Part shown: in pieces, positions 7,969-16,162 of the stretch
Numbering within the stretch: position 1 is the stretch's first letter
Layout: each line of letters begins with the position of its first letter
NCBI GenBank assembly: GCA_007375735.1
Contig: VMEW01000010.1
Coordinates: 1-49,379, forward strand
Length of the DNA: 49,379 bases
Reading direction: 5' to 3'
Origin: Candidatus Peregrinibacteria bacterium Greene0416_19
GTDB lineage: Bacteria > Patescibacteriota > Gracilibacteria > Peribacterales > Peribacteraceae
Notes under the pieces: model-generated
Databases searched by the model: none
Told to the model about the DNA's origin: nothing
Seen by the model: only the letters and a program-made list of their open reading frames with translations
Program-made: the position numbers and the translations under genes

Positions 7969-9204
7969 TCAAGGGAAGAGGGACTTGACCCAGCTCGAGA
8001 GCTGCTTGACCGCGCGCTTCATCTGGAACGACCCGCCGCCCAGTTCACGGTCGTCTTCCCGCATGCCCCACACGAGAGTGCCGAGCGCCGTGGCGTAGGC
8101 CGGATCGTCGACCTTCTCGATCACTCCGCCGATCTCCACCGGAAATCCCATCTGCACGGGGAGTCCAAGCACATCGCGGGCCAGATCCAAGACGCCGGGC
8201 GCCTTGACGGCTCCGCCAGTGAGGATCGCCCCAGCCGGGAGCATGCCGCTGCGGCCGATGCGGGCGAGCTGGTCCTTCACCAGCGAGAAGATCTCGTAGT
8301 ACCGGGCCTGCATGATCTCCGCCATGTACTTCTTGCTCACCGTCTGGGTGTCCACCTTGCTCACGGTGGAAAGATCGATCATCTCGCGATCGCTGGTCTC
8401 AGTCGGCAGGACCGAACCGAACTCGATCTTGATCTTCTCTGCGGTGTCGATGGAAGTGCGGAGCCCGATCGCGATGTCATTCGTCACGCTCTCCCCCGCG
8501 ATGGGCAGGCAAACCGAGTGCAGGATGGTCCCCTCCTCGAAGACCGCCACGCTCGTGCAGCCGGCGCCGATGTCGATGACGACAACCCCCAGCTCCTTCT
8601 GCCGGCGGGTGAGAGTGGACTCGGCCGCGGCGATGGTTGCGGGCACGAGGGCATCGATGTCCACTCCCGCCTGGTCGATGCTCTTCTCGAGATTTTTCAC
8701 GTGCTGCACGTGGCCGGTGATGATGTGCGCCTCCACCTCCAGGCGGATGCCGGTCATGCCAAGGGGGTTCTTGATTCCCCGCTGCTCGTCGACGCTGTAG
8801 AACTTGGGCTCGATGTGGAGGATGCGGCGGTTCTGGGGAATACTCACCGCCTGGGCGGCATCCAGCACGCGCGCGATGTCGTCCACTGTGATCTCCGAGC
8901 CGGAAATGGCGATGACGCCGCGGCTGTCGAACGCCTCGATGTGCGAGCCGCTCATGCCCACGTACACGTGATTGACGGGTACGCCCGCCATCCTTTCAGC
9001 ATCCTCTAGGGAGGAAATGATGTTGTGGATGAGTTCCTCCACATCGATGACGTGCCCCTTGCGCATGCCGAGCGACGGCGAGAGCCCGACACCGATGACG
9101 TTGGGCGTGCGTCGGTCAGTCTCGGTGCCGTCGACGACGGCGATGACGGTGCGGATTTTGGCACTCCCGATATCGAGACTGCTGATGACGCGCTCTTTGG
9201 GCAT
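7969..9204 (-). CDS. ftsA: Cell division protein FtsA
   Basis: 411 aa; actin-fold ATPase that tethers FtsZ to the membrane. The N-terminus SSLDIGSAKIRTVIAV is phosphate-loop 1, VVVIDIGAGCTSVAVFEEG is phosphate-loop 2 and AGAILTGGAVKAPGV is the adenosine motif. The last residues, MKRAVKQLSSWVKSLFP, form an amphipathic membrane-targeting helix. The frame extends 38 codons further, but the ATG at 9204 begins exactly where homology begins. The 247 nt upstream are very AT-rich (long T runs near 9385 and 9414) and probably hold the ftsAZ promoter, but I cannot choose a clear hexamer pair. Confidence 0.96.
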   Translation of the reverse strand: MPKERVISSLDIGSAKIRTVIAVVDGTETDRRTPNVIGVGLSPSLGMRKGHVIDVEELIHNIISSLEDAERMAGVPVNHVYVGMSGSHIEAFDSRGVIAISGSEITVDDIARVLDAAQAVSIPQNRRILHIEPKFYSVDEQRGIKNPLGMTGIRLEVEAHIITGHVQHVKNLEKSIDQAGVDIDALVPATIAAAESTLTRRQKELGVVVIDIGAGCTSVAVFEEGTILHSVCLPIAGESVTNDIAIGLRTSIDTAEKIKIEFGSVLPTETSDREMIDLSTVSKVDTQTVSKKYMAEIMQARYYEIFSLVKDQLARIGRSGMLPAGAILTGGAVKAPGVLDLARDVLGLPVQMGFPVEIGGVIEKVDDPAYATALGTLVWGMREDDRELGGGSFQMKRAVKQLSSWVKSLFP

Positions 9205-9451
9205 GGGGGAGGGAGGGAGGCTGTGGAAGATCGATGAGAAGTCTAAACAGGCTTTGAGAAGCGCTGCAAGAGTTCTGCGACTACCTTTCGTATTCAGTTT
9301 TCGACCTTCTGAACACAATAAATGTGCAGATATTTTCTTTTGTCAGAAAGAGAAAACACTGAAATTATTCAATGAATTTCCACGGTTTTTTTATTGTGCA
9401 CGAATTGTGTTCATTTTTGAAAAGCACATTGCGCAGATATTTCTTCTGTTT

Positions 9452-10414
9452 TTAAAAGAGCGTCAACTGATCATCTCTCTCACCGATGCTCGCGGGAGCG
9501 AGGACTGCGACCGGCTGCAGGAAATGGGCACGCCCGTAGTCGGATGCCACGATCGACTCGAAGCGTTTCACCAGGGAGAGAAACTCCATCTGCCGCAGGA
9601 AACGGACAGCCGGCTCCACAGGCATCGCGACGAGGACTGTGTCTTCGAGTGGTTCGGGCAGTGGAATATCACAGACGAGCGTGGCCATGCGTTCACAGAA
9701 GAACGCCTGCTCGCGATCCTTCGTCAGCTTGGCACGGACGCTGCCCTTGATGTCGTCCAGATGCTCGTAGACCCCTGCCAGGCTCCCGTAGCGCTGCAGA
9801 AGATCGGCGGCCGTTTTGGGGCCGATCCCGCGCACGCCGGGGAGGTTATCCGAGCTATCACCGGTGAGCCCCTTATAAGAAGGTATCTGATCCGGGCGGA
9901 CGCCGTACTTCGCTTCGATCTCCACCGGACCCAGGTACTCCGGTTGCTGGTAGCCCTTGTGCGGGATGGCGACGCGTATGCGTTCATCCGCCAGCTGCAA
10001 CGCGTCCCGGTCGCCCGTGACGATCGTCACCCGCATCCCGGCCGCTTCCGCCACTCTGGCGTACGTGCAGAGGAAATCGTCGGCTTCGTACCGCAAGTCT
10101 GAAACGTGAGAAACATCGAGCGCCTCGATGAGTTCCATCACCCGCGGAATCTGGAGATAAAAATCATCTGGCGTCTCCGCGCGCCCGTCCTTGTACGTTG
10201 CATTCTCCTGGTGCCGGAATGTTTCCTCGCCGGCATCGAAGCAGAAGAGGAGGTTCGTGGGCTGCTCGGTGCGCAGGATGGCGAGCAGCATGGACACCAC
10301 CCCGTACACCGCGTTTGTCTGCTCCCCTTTGGATGTCTGCAATGTCCGGGGGATGGCGTAGTACGCGCGGTACATCAGGTGGTGCGCATCAATGAGCACC
10401 AAGTGTTGTTGCAT
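9452..10414 (-). CDS. Stand-alone 5'-3' exonuclease / flap endonuclease with clamp-binding tail
   Basis: 320 aa, matching the N-terminal nuclease domain of DNA polymerase I without any polymerase part. It removes RNA primers and flaps. Metal-ligand motifs are LVLIDAHHLMYRAYYA, FCFDAGEETFRH, YEADDFLCTYA and VTGDRDALQL; GDSSDNLPGVRGIGPKTA is the helix-3-turn-helix that grips DNA. The protein ends DDQLTLF, which fits the bacterial sliding-clamp binding motif QL(S/D/T)LF, so it is probably recruited to DnaN. TACACT lies 7 nt before the ATG. It is divergent from the GlgA-like gene. Confidence 0.93.
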   Translation of the reverse strand: MQQHLVLIDAHHLMYRAYYAIPRTLQTSKGEQTNAVYGVVSMLLAILRTEQPTNLLFCFDAGEETFRHQENATYKDGRAETPDDFYLQIPRVMELIEALDVSHVSDLRYEADDFLCTYARVAEAAGMRVTIVTGDRDALQLADERIRVAIPHKGYQQPEYLGPVEIEAKYGVRPDQIPSYKGLTGDSSDNLPGVRGIGPKTAADLLQRYGSLAGVYEHLDDIKGSVRAKLTKDREQAFFCERMATLVCDIPLPEPLEDTVLVAMPVEPAVRFLRQMEFLSLVKRFESIVASDYGRAHFLQPVAVLAPASIGERDDQLTLF

Positions 10415-10448
10415 CCCTAGGAGTGTAGACAGGGGCTAGGGCAAGGGC

Positions 10449-10493
10449 TAGGGCAAGGAGAAGAACCTTGCCCTGACCCTGCCCAAAACGATC
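10449..10493. repeat. Inverted GGGCAAGG/CCTTGCCC sequence between divergent genes
   Basis: The GGGCAAGG and CCTTGCCC arms around AGAAGAA, plus neighbouring repeats of GGCTAGGGCAA, can form a hairpin. It lies between the start of the exonuclease and the -10 of the GlgA-like gene. An operator or a chance repeat are both possible. Confidence 0.4.
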
Positions 10494-10540
10494 TTGCTTT
10501 TCGTCAAGTTCACCGCCTTTCGAGAAGGAGAGATTTTGGC

Positions 10541-10546
10541 TATAAT
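10541..10546 (+). promoter_or_regulatory. -10 element of GlgA-like gene
   Basis: A consensus TATAAT lies 26 nt before the ATG at 10573, giving an untranslated leader of about 20 nt. No convincing -35 is seen. Confidence 0.5.
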
Positions 10547-10572
10547 AAGAGGTTAAACAACTATTCACTCCT

Positions 10573-11184
10573 ATGCCTACCGGCTCCTACTCCCCGGCCT
10601 TCGACGCGCACATCACACGCAAGTACAGCGTGGGATCGCTGGAGCACAAGATCCAGAATAAGACCGCGCTCCAGGAAGAGATCGGCTGGCCGGCGGAACC
10701 CAAGCGGCCCCTCGTGTGCCTGCCGGCAGGGATGACCGATGCGCTGGGCGGGCCGCTGTTCAAGGAGATACTCGCCGGCCTCCTGACGCAACCGGTGGAA
10801 CTGCTCGTGCTCGGTAAGGGGTCGACGGGATACGGCACCCTGTTCACACAGCTGGCAACGCAGGAACCGCACCGGGTCCACATCGTGCAAAACGAAGAGC
10901 ATGCGACTCGCCGGATGTACGCCGCCGCCGACATGGCCCTGTTCCTGAGCGACGTGCCGATCAAGGAGCTCACCCACTGCCTGGCCTACGGAGCGGTCCC
11001 GCTCTCACTGCCGCAGGCATTGCTCGAAAACTACGATCCGGTCCAGGAAACAGGCAACTCCTTCCTGTACGACAAGCCCACCGTCTGGCACGCCTTCTCC
11101 GCACTCGTGCGCGCGATGGAGACGTATAAGTTTCCGTTCGACTGGCGGACCATTCAGAGACACGCGATGGAGAGTGTGAGGTGA
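10573..11184 (+). CDS. GlgA-like glycosyltransferase C-terminal half (GT-B, truncated)
   Basis: 203 aa resembling only the nucleotide-sugar-binding half of bacterial glycogen synthase: NKTALQEEIGWP at the domain start, ELLVLGKGSTGYGTLF, PHRVHIVQNEEHATRRMYAA, ADMALFLSD and the final FDWRTIQRHAMES. The N-terminal half with the KTGG substrate loop is absent and the EPCGLTQ-type motif is replaced by KELTHCLAYG. It is therefore unlikely to make glycogen alone. It may be a regulatory or repurposed domain, or need a partner encoded elsewhere. The ORF is intact with its own TATAAT, so it is not obviously a pseudogene. Confidence 0.75.
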   Translation: MPTGSYSPAFDAHITRKYSVGSLEHKIQNKTALQEEIGWPAEPKRPLVCLPAGMTDALGGPLFKEILAGLLTQPVELLVLGKGSTGYGTLFTQLATQEPHRVHIVQNEEHATRRMYAAADMALFLSDVPIKELTHCLAYGAVPLSLPQALLENYDPVQETGNSFLYDKPTVWHAFSALVRAMETYKFPFDWRTIQRHAMESVR

Positions 11185-11240
11185 TCGGGTTCGGGTTGGG
11201 GTTCGGCACCCGCGGTCACTGGTCCGAACCAGAACCCGAT
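11184..11240. terminator. Convergent inverted repeat between GlgA-like and GT-C genes
   Basis: GATCGGGTTC and GGTTCGG on the left are mirrored by CCGAACC and GAACCCGATC on the right, with the right arm inside the 3' end of the minus-strand gene. This could end both convergent transcripts, though there is no long T run. Confidence 0.4.
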
Positions 11241-12679
11241 CGTCGGTACAACACCCAATAATCCCCGGTCTGACGGAGACCGGTCACTTCCAGATACCCT
11301 GCATTGCCGAACGAGACGAGCGGCGGCACCTGCCCTTGGGGATCCTGCAGGGCCCACAGCAACCACTCAGCCTCGCCGTGCTGCGCTTCCTGCGGCTTCA
11401 GGAAGCGAAGCCGCTCCAACGAACCGGTCCGGAGCAGCTGCCAGGCAAGGAGCTTGCGGCTGGAGAAGCTGTCATTGCTCGTGACCGACAGGACCGGCTC
11501 ACGGGATGCGGCGAGCAGGGACGCGGCCGTGTGCGCATACCGTCCGCGACCGAACCGCACCTGGTCATGGAACAGGAGCACATGGCCCCCCACGTACAGC
11601 AAGAGGATCAAGAGACCGCCAGCTGCGGCAGCGCCTCCTCTGCGTAGGAGCCCCGCCAGCCACAGGGAGAGAAAGACCAGCAGGAAGAGCATGCAGACGA
11701 GGAAGTACCGTGGAGCGAGAACCTTGGGTTGTAGCGCAAGGAGCCAGAGGAGGGGCGCGAAGAGGAGGCTGAGCATGAAGATGCCCGTCGATGCCTCCGT
11801 GCGGATGCGGCGCTCGATGTCCATGATCAGCACGCAGAGGAGCACGAACACCACCAACCCTGCCGCCACGCTGGACGGCGGCGTGGGGGCATACGCCCAC
11901 GTGGCAGTCGGCAGGCCCAGCGTGAGCGAAAGGGTATGGAGGACGATGTCGGTGAGGGTGACCGTCCCCGCCGTCTGGACATTCGGCGCATAGGCCCAGT
12001 TGACGTGGTAGAGCATCCATCGCAGATCGATGAGGTACAGCCCAAGAAAAAAGACGACCGGCAGACTGTGCAGGAGGAAAAACGTCCCCCATTGTCTCCG
12101 GGAACCGCACACGAAGGCGCTCCAGAGCACGAGCGCCAGGAAGAGATGCAGAATCGTCAGCTGCCACAGGGCTCCCGTGACAATGGCCGTCTGGAACAGG
12201 AAGACGTAGCGCCACTGACGAACGGAAAAAAACTGCTGCAGGGACCAAGCAGCCAGCACCGCGCAGACGAGCATGGGAGAGTATCCACGAGCCTGGGTGG
12301 CAAAACTGATGAGGAGGGAGGAGAAGCTGAAGATCGTCGCCATGACGAGGCCCGCGATGACAGTCCGCTTCCAGGCATACACGGCAACGATCACCGGCAG
12401 GAGGATGCCCGCTACAAGGGCCGGCAGCCGCATCACGAATACCGATGCGTCATCCCCAATCATCCAAAGATAGATGGTGTACAGATAATGGCTGTTGTCA
12501 TTGTGGATCCGCAGCGCATCCGACGCTGACCGGAGCGTCCGCGCATAGAATGCGTTCCACACCTCATCGATCCACAACTCATCGCGCCCAGCCGCCCATA
12601 CCCGCAGTACGGCCCCGGCCAGCAGTATGACGATGAGGAGCCAGAACAACAGAAGCAGAGAGCGCCGAGAGAGAGGCAT
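11216..12679 (-). CDS. GT-C fold membrane glycosyltransferase (GT39/ArnT-like)
   Basis: 487 aa with about ten or eleven membrane helices. After the first helix comes AAGRDELWIDEVWNAFYAR; an acidic Asp-Glu pair in the first outer loop is the catalytic hallmark of polyprenyl-phosphate-sugar-dependent GT-C enzymes. It probably transfers a sugar from a lipid carrier to a surface polymer or protein on the outer face. The C-terminal 100 residues are soluble. The start at 12679 is chosen because TACCAT lies 6 nt upstream. A truncated paralogue of the N-terminus lies at 13500-13671. Confidence 0.8.
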   Translation of the reverse strand: MPLSRRSLLLLFWLLIVILLAGAVLRVWAAGRDELWIDEVWNAFYARTLRSASDALRIHNDNSHYLYTIYLWMIGDDASVFVMRLPALVAGILLPVIVAVYAWKRTVIAGLVMATIFSFSSLLISFATQARGYSPMLVCAVLAAWSLQQFFSVRQWRYVFLFQTAIVTGALWQLTILHLFLALVLWSAFVCGSRRQWGTFFLLHSLPVVFFLGLYLIDLRWMLYHVNWAYAPNVQTAGTVTLTDIVLHTLSLTLGLPTATWAYAPTPPSSVAAGLVVFVLLCVLIMDIERRIRTEASTGIFMLSLLFAPLLWLLALQPKVLAPRYFLVCMLFLLVFLSLWLAGLLRRGGAAAAGGLLILLLYVGGHVLLFHDQVRFGRGRYAHTAASLLAASREPVLSVTSNDSFSSRKLLAWQLLRTGSLERLRFLKPQEAQHGEAEWLLWALQDPQGQVPPLVSFGNAGYLEVTGLRQTGDYWVLYRRSGSGSDQ

Positions 12680-12746
12680 GGGAGAATGGTACCGACTTCC
12701 TGACACGAATCAGTAGAGGAATGATTGTTGGATCGCGGAGAGCGAA

Positions 12747-12775
12747 TTGTGAACGACTGGGGACAATGCTACGAT
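12747..12775 (+). promoter_or_regulatory. Promoter of SIMPL gene
   Basis: TTGTGA (12747-12752), a 17-nt spacer and TACGAT (12770-12775). The predicted start site coincides with the GTG at 12782, so the transcript is leaderless. Confidence 0.6.
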
Positions 12776-12781
12776 TGCGTC

Positions 12782-13498
12782 GTGCAGTCAGATCGCTCCC
12801 CCTTCACTGTCCCCGCCGCGATCCTGGGCATCAGCATCGTCCTGGCTGCAGGCATCGCGGGCCACGCAGCCGTGCGCGCCAAGAACACCGATACCATCTC
12901 CATCACGGGCAGTGCTCAGCGGCGCATCACCTCGGATGCGGCCAAGTGGCGGCTTACCCTTTCGCGCCAGACGGATGCGGCGGGTCTGAGAGACGCATCA
13001 GCGCAGGTGGAACAGGATCTCCGTGTGCTGAAGAGCTACCTGAAGAAGAGCGGCCTGCCCGATGCGGCTGTCACCGTCGCTCCGGTGAGCGTCGATTCGG
13101 TCTACACCAGCGACGGCCCGGCCATGTACAACGTCCATCAGGACGTCGTCATGGAATCAGAGGATGTAGCCCAGATCAGCCGCGTCGCTCAGGGAGCCAC
13201 TGCGCTCCTGACCGGCGGCGCCGTTCTCTCCACTACCGGACTCGAGTTCTACTACAGCAAGCTCGCCGAGTTGAAGATCGCCATGCTCGCGGAGGCGACC
13301 AGAGACGCGCAGATGCGGGCGGCCCGCATCGCGGAGAGCGCTGGGTCGCGGCTTGGGAAGCTGAAATCCGCCGCGCAGGGCGTCTTCCAGATCACGCCCG
13401 TCCACTCCACCGACGTCGAAGACTACGGGATGTACGACACCTCCACCGTCGAGAAGCAGATCACCTCGGTCGTCCGCGCGACCTTTACAGTGCGATGA
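12782..13498 (+). CDS. SIMPL (DUF541) domain envelope protein
   Basis: 238 aa. An N-terminal membrane anchor (VPAAILGISIVLAAGIAGHA) is followed by a SIMPL domain: ISITGSAQRRITSDAAKWRL, a helix with KSYLKKSGLPDAAVTVAP and the C-terminal Val/Thr-rich strand. The family is found at the cell surface and forms oligomers; its biochemical role is poorly defined. The frame opens at 12725, but the GTG at 12782 lies exactly at the predicted transcript start from TTGTGA-17-TACGAT. No neighbours share the strand closely. Confidence 0.8.
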   Translation: MQSDRSPFTVPAAILGISIVLAAGIAGHAAVRAKNTDTISITGSAQRRITSDAAKWRLTLSRQTDAAGLRDASAQVEQDLRVLKSYLKKSGLPDAAVTVAPVSVDSVYTSDGPAMYNVHQDVVMESEDVAQISRVAQGATALLTGGAVLSTTGLEFYYSKLAELKIAMLAEATRDAQMRAARIAESAGSRLGKLKSAAQGVFQITPVHSTDVEDYGMYDTSTVEKQITSVVRATFTVR

Positions 13499-13499
13499 G

Positions 13500-13671
13500 C
13501 ATGAAGGTGTACGGCCCGCGCCAGGAAGATGATCCAGACCTCGTCGAGCCACAGATCATCGGATCCGGCAGCTCGCACCCGCTCTGCGACCCCGGCCAGC
13601 AGCATGCAAATGAGAGTTAAAGCGTAAATCTCCTCCATCGGAGAGCGGATGATTGCATGGGGTGCCGACAT
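13500..13671 (-). pseudogene. N-terminal remnant of a GT-C glycosyltransferase
   Basis: On the minus strand the peptide MLLAGVAERVRAAGSDDLW, then LDEVWIIFLARA, matches the start of the GT-C gene at 12679 (LLAGAVLRVWAAGRDELWIDEVWNAFYAR). After about 45 codons similarity stops and the frame runs antisense into the SIMPL gene. A TACCAT precedes its start, so the 5' end and promoter survive but the rest of the gene is gone. It is probably a duplicated paralogue truncated by rearrangement. Confidence 0.65.
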
Positions 13672-13788
13672 GGTAGCGCAAGCCGCACGTTACAATGAAA
13701 GCGTACGAACCTGCCCACGCCCCCCCTTTCCCTCCTCGGTGAAGATTGCTACCGTACTGCGGCTTTGCTGTTCTTTGCGTGTGCATGT

Positions 13789-13865
13789 GGGTCAGTAGCT
13801 CAGTCCGGTAGAGCAGGAGCCTCTTAAGCTCTTGGCCCAGGGTTCAAATCCCTGCTGACCCACCA
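13789..13865 (+). tRNA. tRNA-Lys (CTT anticodon)
   Basis: A 77-nt cloverleaf. The acceptor GGGTCAG pairs with CTGACCC, the anticodon loop is CTCTTAA (anticodon CTT, reading AAG), the T arm contains GGTTCAAATCC, and CCA is encoded. Its 3' 14 bases are repeated at 16480-16493, marking an integration site. Confidence 0.96.
13852..13865 (+). repeat. attL-like repeat in tRNA-Lys 3' end
   Basis: CTGCTGACCCACCA, the 3' end of tRNA-Lys, recurs identically at 16480-16493; both are followed by (T/C)GAAA. Such direct repeats of a tRNA 3' end normally flank DNA inserted by a tyrosine integrase. Confidence 0.7.
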
Positions 13866-13922
13866 TGAAATCTTGGCTTCTCAAAGAGAAGCCAGAAATC
13901 AATCACATGGGACAGTTTGAAC

Positions 13923-14966
13923 TCAAGGCTGCATCGTTCGATACGAGATCGTATCTAAAATGTCGTTCGATTGGAGCAGAAAGCCAATCAAGCGCTCGAA
14001 TCCGATACCGAATCCGCCACGCACAACAGGCGGTTCTTGTTCGAACAACTTAAAGTATTCGGTGAAAGGCAGGAGCGGGTCTTGACCCTTATCCCGAAGG
14101 AATTGCCCGACCTTTGACGAGAGCAGATAGGATTTGATCTTCTCGCCGTCCTCCTCGCGCACAGCACCGCCGGTGCTTTCGCCGAGCTTCGGCAAGAGCA
14201 GATCGACGCTGTACACGCGTTCGCCGTCAGGCGTGCGCTTCATGTTGAAGAACTTGATCTTGGCGGGGTAGTGCGTGACGAACGTCGGCACGTTGTCGAA
14301 AAACGCAAGAATCTTTCGCTCTTCAGCGATGTTGAGATCGTCACCGAACGAATAGGTGCGCCCACCGAGCTTATTAAGCAAGGCGATTGCATCGTCATAC
14401 GAGATGCGATTGAACTTCGCTTTATGCGCCTTTTTCAAATACCCGACATCGCCACCCAACACACCAATGTCCTGCTCGTTCGATGCAAGCGTCTGTTCGA
14501 CGACCTTCTTCACGACTTCTTCTTCCTGCTCAATGATTTTCGAGAGCGCATCGTCTGGTTTCAATCCTGGATACGGCATTTCAGGCTCGATCAACGTGAA
14601 CTCGGACAGTCGTCGCCCTGCCGCGTCGGGGTCATCGTAGTTCTCTTCACGAAAACTATTGTTCACTGTGAAGAATCCGCGAAGCAACCGAATGACGAGT
14701 GCTTCAAGCTGCAACTGTGCGCTCTGCGACAGATGCGCCTCTCGCCCATAGTAGGGCAACGTGAACGATGCGTTGGGGTTCTCGCAGGAGCCAGCGATGT
14801 TGACGAGCGAGGCGACGGATACTTCTGTGTAGCCGCGCTCCGTGAGTGCGTCCCGAACGCTCTTCAAGGCATTGGCTCGAACATTCACCAATGCGCGGAA
14901 CTTGTCCTTGCTGAACGTTCCAAGACCGCTTTCGATCACGCCTGTAGCTTGATTCTTTGCTGCCAT
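13923..14966 (-). CDS. AsnRS/AspRS-like enzyme without anticodon-binding domain
   Basis: 347 aa class II synthetase catalytic core only. Motif 1 region ALTERGYTEVSVASLV, active-site strand ASFTLPYYGREAHLSQSAQ, motif 2 region NNSFREENYDD ... LSEFTLIEPEM and motif 3 GGFGIGFERLIGFLL are all present. The N-terminal OB fold that reads the anticodon is missing. Such paralogues (for example archaeal asparagine synthetase-related proteins) activate an amino acid for synthesis rather than translation. A role in asparagine formation or in making an amino-acid-derived product with the adjacent oxygenase is inference. The start at 14966 has TATTCT 8 nt upstream. It lies in the tRNA-Lys island and is less GC-rich than the flanks. 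Confidence 0.82.
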   Translation of the reverse strand: MAAKNQATGVIESGLGTFSKDKFRALVNVRANALKSVRDALTERGYTEVSVASLVNIAGSCENPNASFTLPYYGREAHLSQSAQLQLEALVIRLLRGFFTVNNSFREENYDDPDAAGRRLSEFTLIEPEMPYPGLKPDDALSKIIEQEEEVVKKVVEQTLASNEQDIGVLGGDVGYLKKAHKAKFNRISYDDAIALLNKLGGRTYSFGDDLNIAEERKILAFFDNVPTFVTHYPAKIKFFNMKRTPDGERVYSVDLLLPKLGESTGGAVREEDGEKIKSYLLSSKVGQFLRDKGQDPLLPFTEYFKLFEQEPPVVRGGFGIGFERLIGFLLQSNDILDTISYRTMQP

Positions 14967-15262
14967 GCACCGACAGAATAGCACGCCATAGACCTTGTAT
15001 GAAGATCAGATTTCGATACTGTTGTCCACGATGACTCCTGTCGAAGACACGCTTTCCAGTTTCGGCATCAAGATGGCTATTGATTCACTCACAAGCGAGG
15101 TAGCAACTCAGTCCGACATGTAGGACACCGTACGTCTTGCGCTGGCACTTTGAAAAACGAATGTATGGTGCTTCAATGGCATCTGCGATTGTTTCAGCCT
15201 CTCCTGTGGTCATAAGCGACACACATCTATTTTACATCAAAACCAAGTCCCACGGATGTTTC
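14967..15262. other. Gap inside the tRNA-Lys island
   Basis: 296 nt between the two island genes. It holds the minus-strand promoter of the AsnRS-like gene (TATTCT near 14975) and otherwise no frame with gene-like composition; I see no hairpin or RNA gene. Confidence 0.5.
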
Positions 15263-16162
15263 TCAGATGAATTGTCGCAGAACCTCATGCCTCACCTCGT
15301 CGATGTCCTCTGGCGACGCACTCGGGACGCCGAACAGGTAGTGCCACATCTCTCGCTCCCGCCTCTTCCCGACGCGGCCATGCGCGGCGCGGGTATTATC
15401 GACGACGAGCAGCTGGCCGGGTTCGAGGCGCACCTGCCGCTCGACCGCTGAGACATCCATGCCGTGCTTCTCAAAGAACGAGTACTCGTTTTGCAGGCTC
15501 CGGCGTTCGTCGTTCCCAGCGTCGCGGAACTCAAGGCCGGTGGCGACGTCCCGACGATCAATCATGTCGGTCGAACCGTCGGCGGAGTCGATGAGCCGCG
15601 CGAGGCAGGCGAGACGGTAGGTGTTGACCCGTTTCGGCCTCTCCCAGCCATCGCCGTGTCGATTGGCATAGTCCACGACTCGGGTCTCCAATTCATGCTC
15701 TGAGGACCATCTACGCTGTGACAGAAGGCGTCGGAGAGGCACCACTCGAGTGGCTGCCTGCGAGTAGGGGCCAGTGAGCGGCCGATAGAGCGCGAGGAGG
15801 AGCTGAACGACCTGCGGCGATGGCGTGGTGATCGGCAGGCCCATGTCGAAGTGGAGACCTTGGAAGGTCGTCTCTACGATAGCCGCGCAGGTCGGGATGC
15901 AAGTCTCGCTCGCCAGCTGCACCCGTCCGGCGAAGCGGAGGTAGAGTGGCAGACGCGTAGCATCGACGCTGGCGATCAGACCTTCAAGATACGCCCGCGC
16001 CGCTTCGGGTGAGGCGATGGCATCGACGACTGCGAATCCTTCGCCGTAGAACGCCTCGGGCACCTCGACGCGAGGTAGCAGCACGGGCCGGATCGGGACC
16101 GTCTGGTGGAACGAGAACGATGACGAGAAGTCGAGGTTGTCTTGGACGAGCGTGGTGTGCAT
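15263..16162 (-). CDS. 2-oxoglutarate/Fe(II)-dependent oxygenase (TauD/clavaminate synthase-like)
   Basis: 299 aa. The iron triad is visible as H104-x-D106 in GLHFDMG and the distal His261 in VVDNTRAAHGR, followed by Arg-rich residues that can bind the 2-oxoglutarate carboxylate. The layout fits TauD-like and amino-acid hydroxylases such as the AsnO/VioC group. It hydroxylates or otherwise oxidises a small substrate using O2 and 2OG; the substrate is unknown. Its only neighbour in the island is the AsnRS-like enzyme, which suggests modification of an amino acid or its adenylate product, by inference. TAAAGT lies 9 nt before the ATG. Confidence 0.8.
   Translation of the reverse strand: MHTTLVQDNLDFSSSFSFHQTVPIRPVLLPRVEVPEAFYGEGFAVVDAIASPEAARAYLEGLIASVDATRLPLYLRFAGRVQLASETCIPTCAAIVETTFQGLHFDMGLPITTPSPQVVQLLLALYRPLTGPYSQAATRVVPLRRLLSQRRWSSEHELETRVVDYANRHGDGWERPKRVNTYRLACLARLIDSADGSTDMIDRRDVATGLEFRDAGNDERRSLQNEYSFFEKHGMDVSAVERQVRLEPGQLLVVDNTRAAHGRVGKRREREMWHYLFGVPSASPEDIDEVRHEVLRQFI

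Noticed and set aside
6427..9009. An 860-codon open frame on the plus strand opposite ftsZ and ftsA
   Set aside because: It lies antisense to two certain genes, is rich in Arg/His/Asp as expected for an antisense GC-rich frame, and matches nothing.
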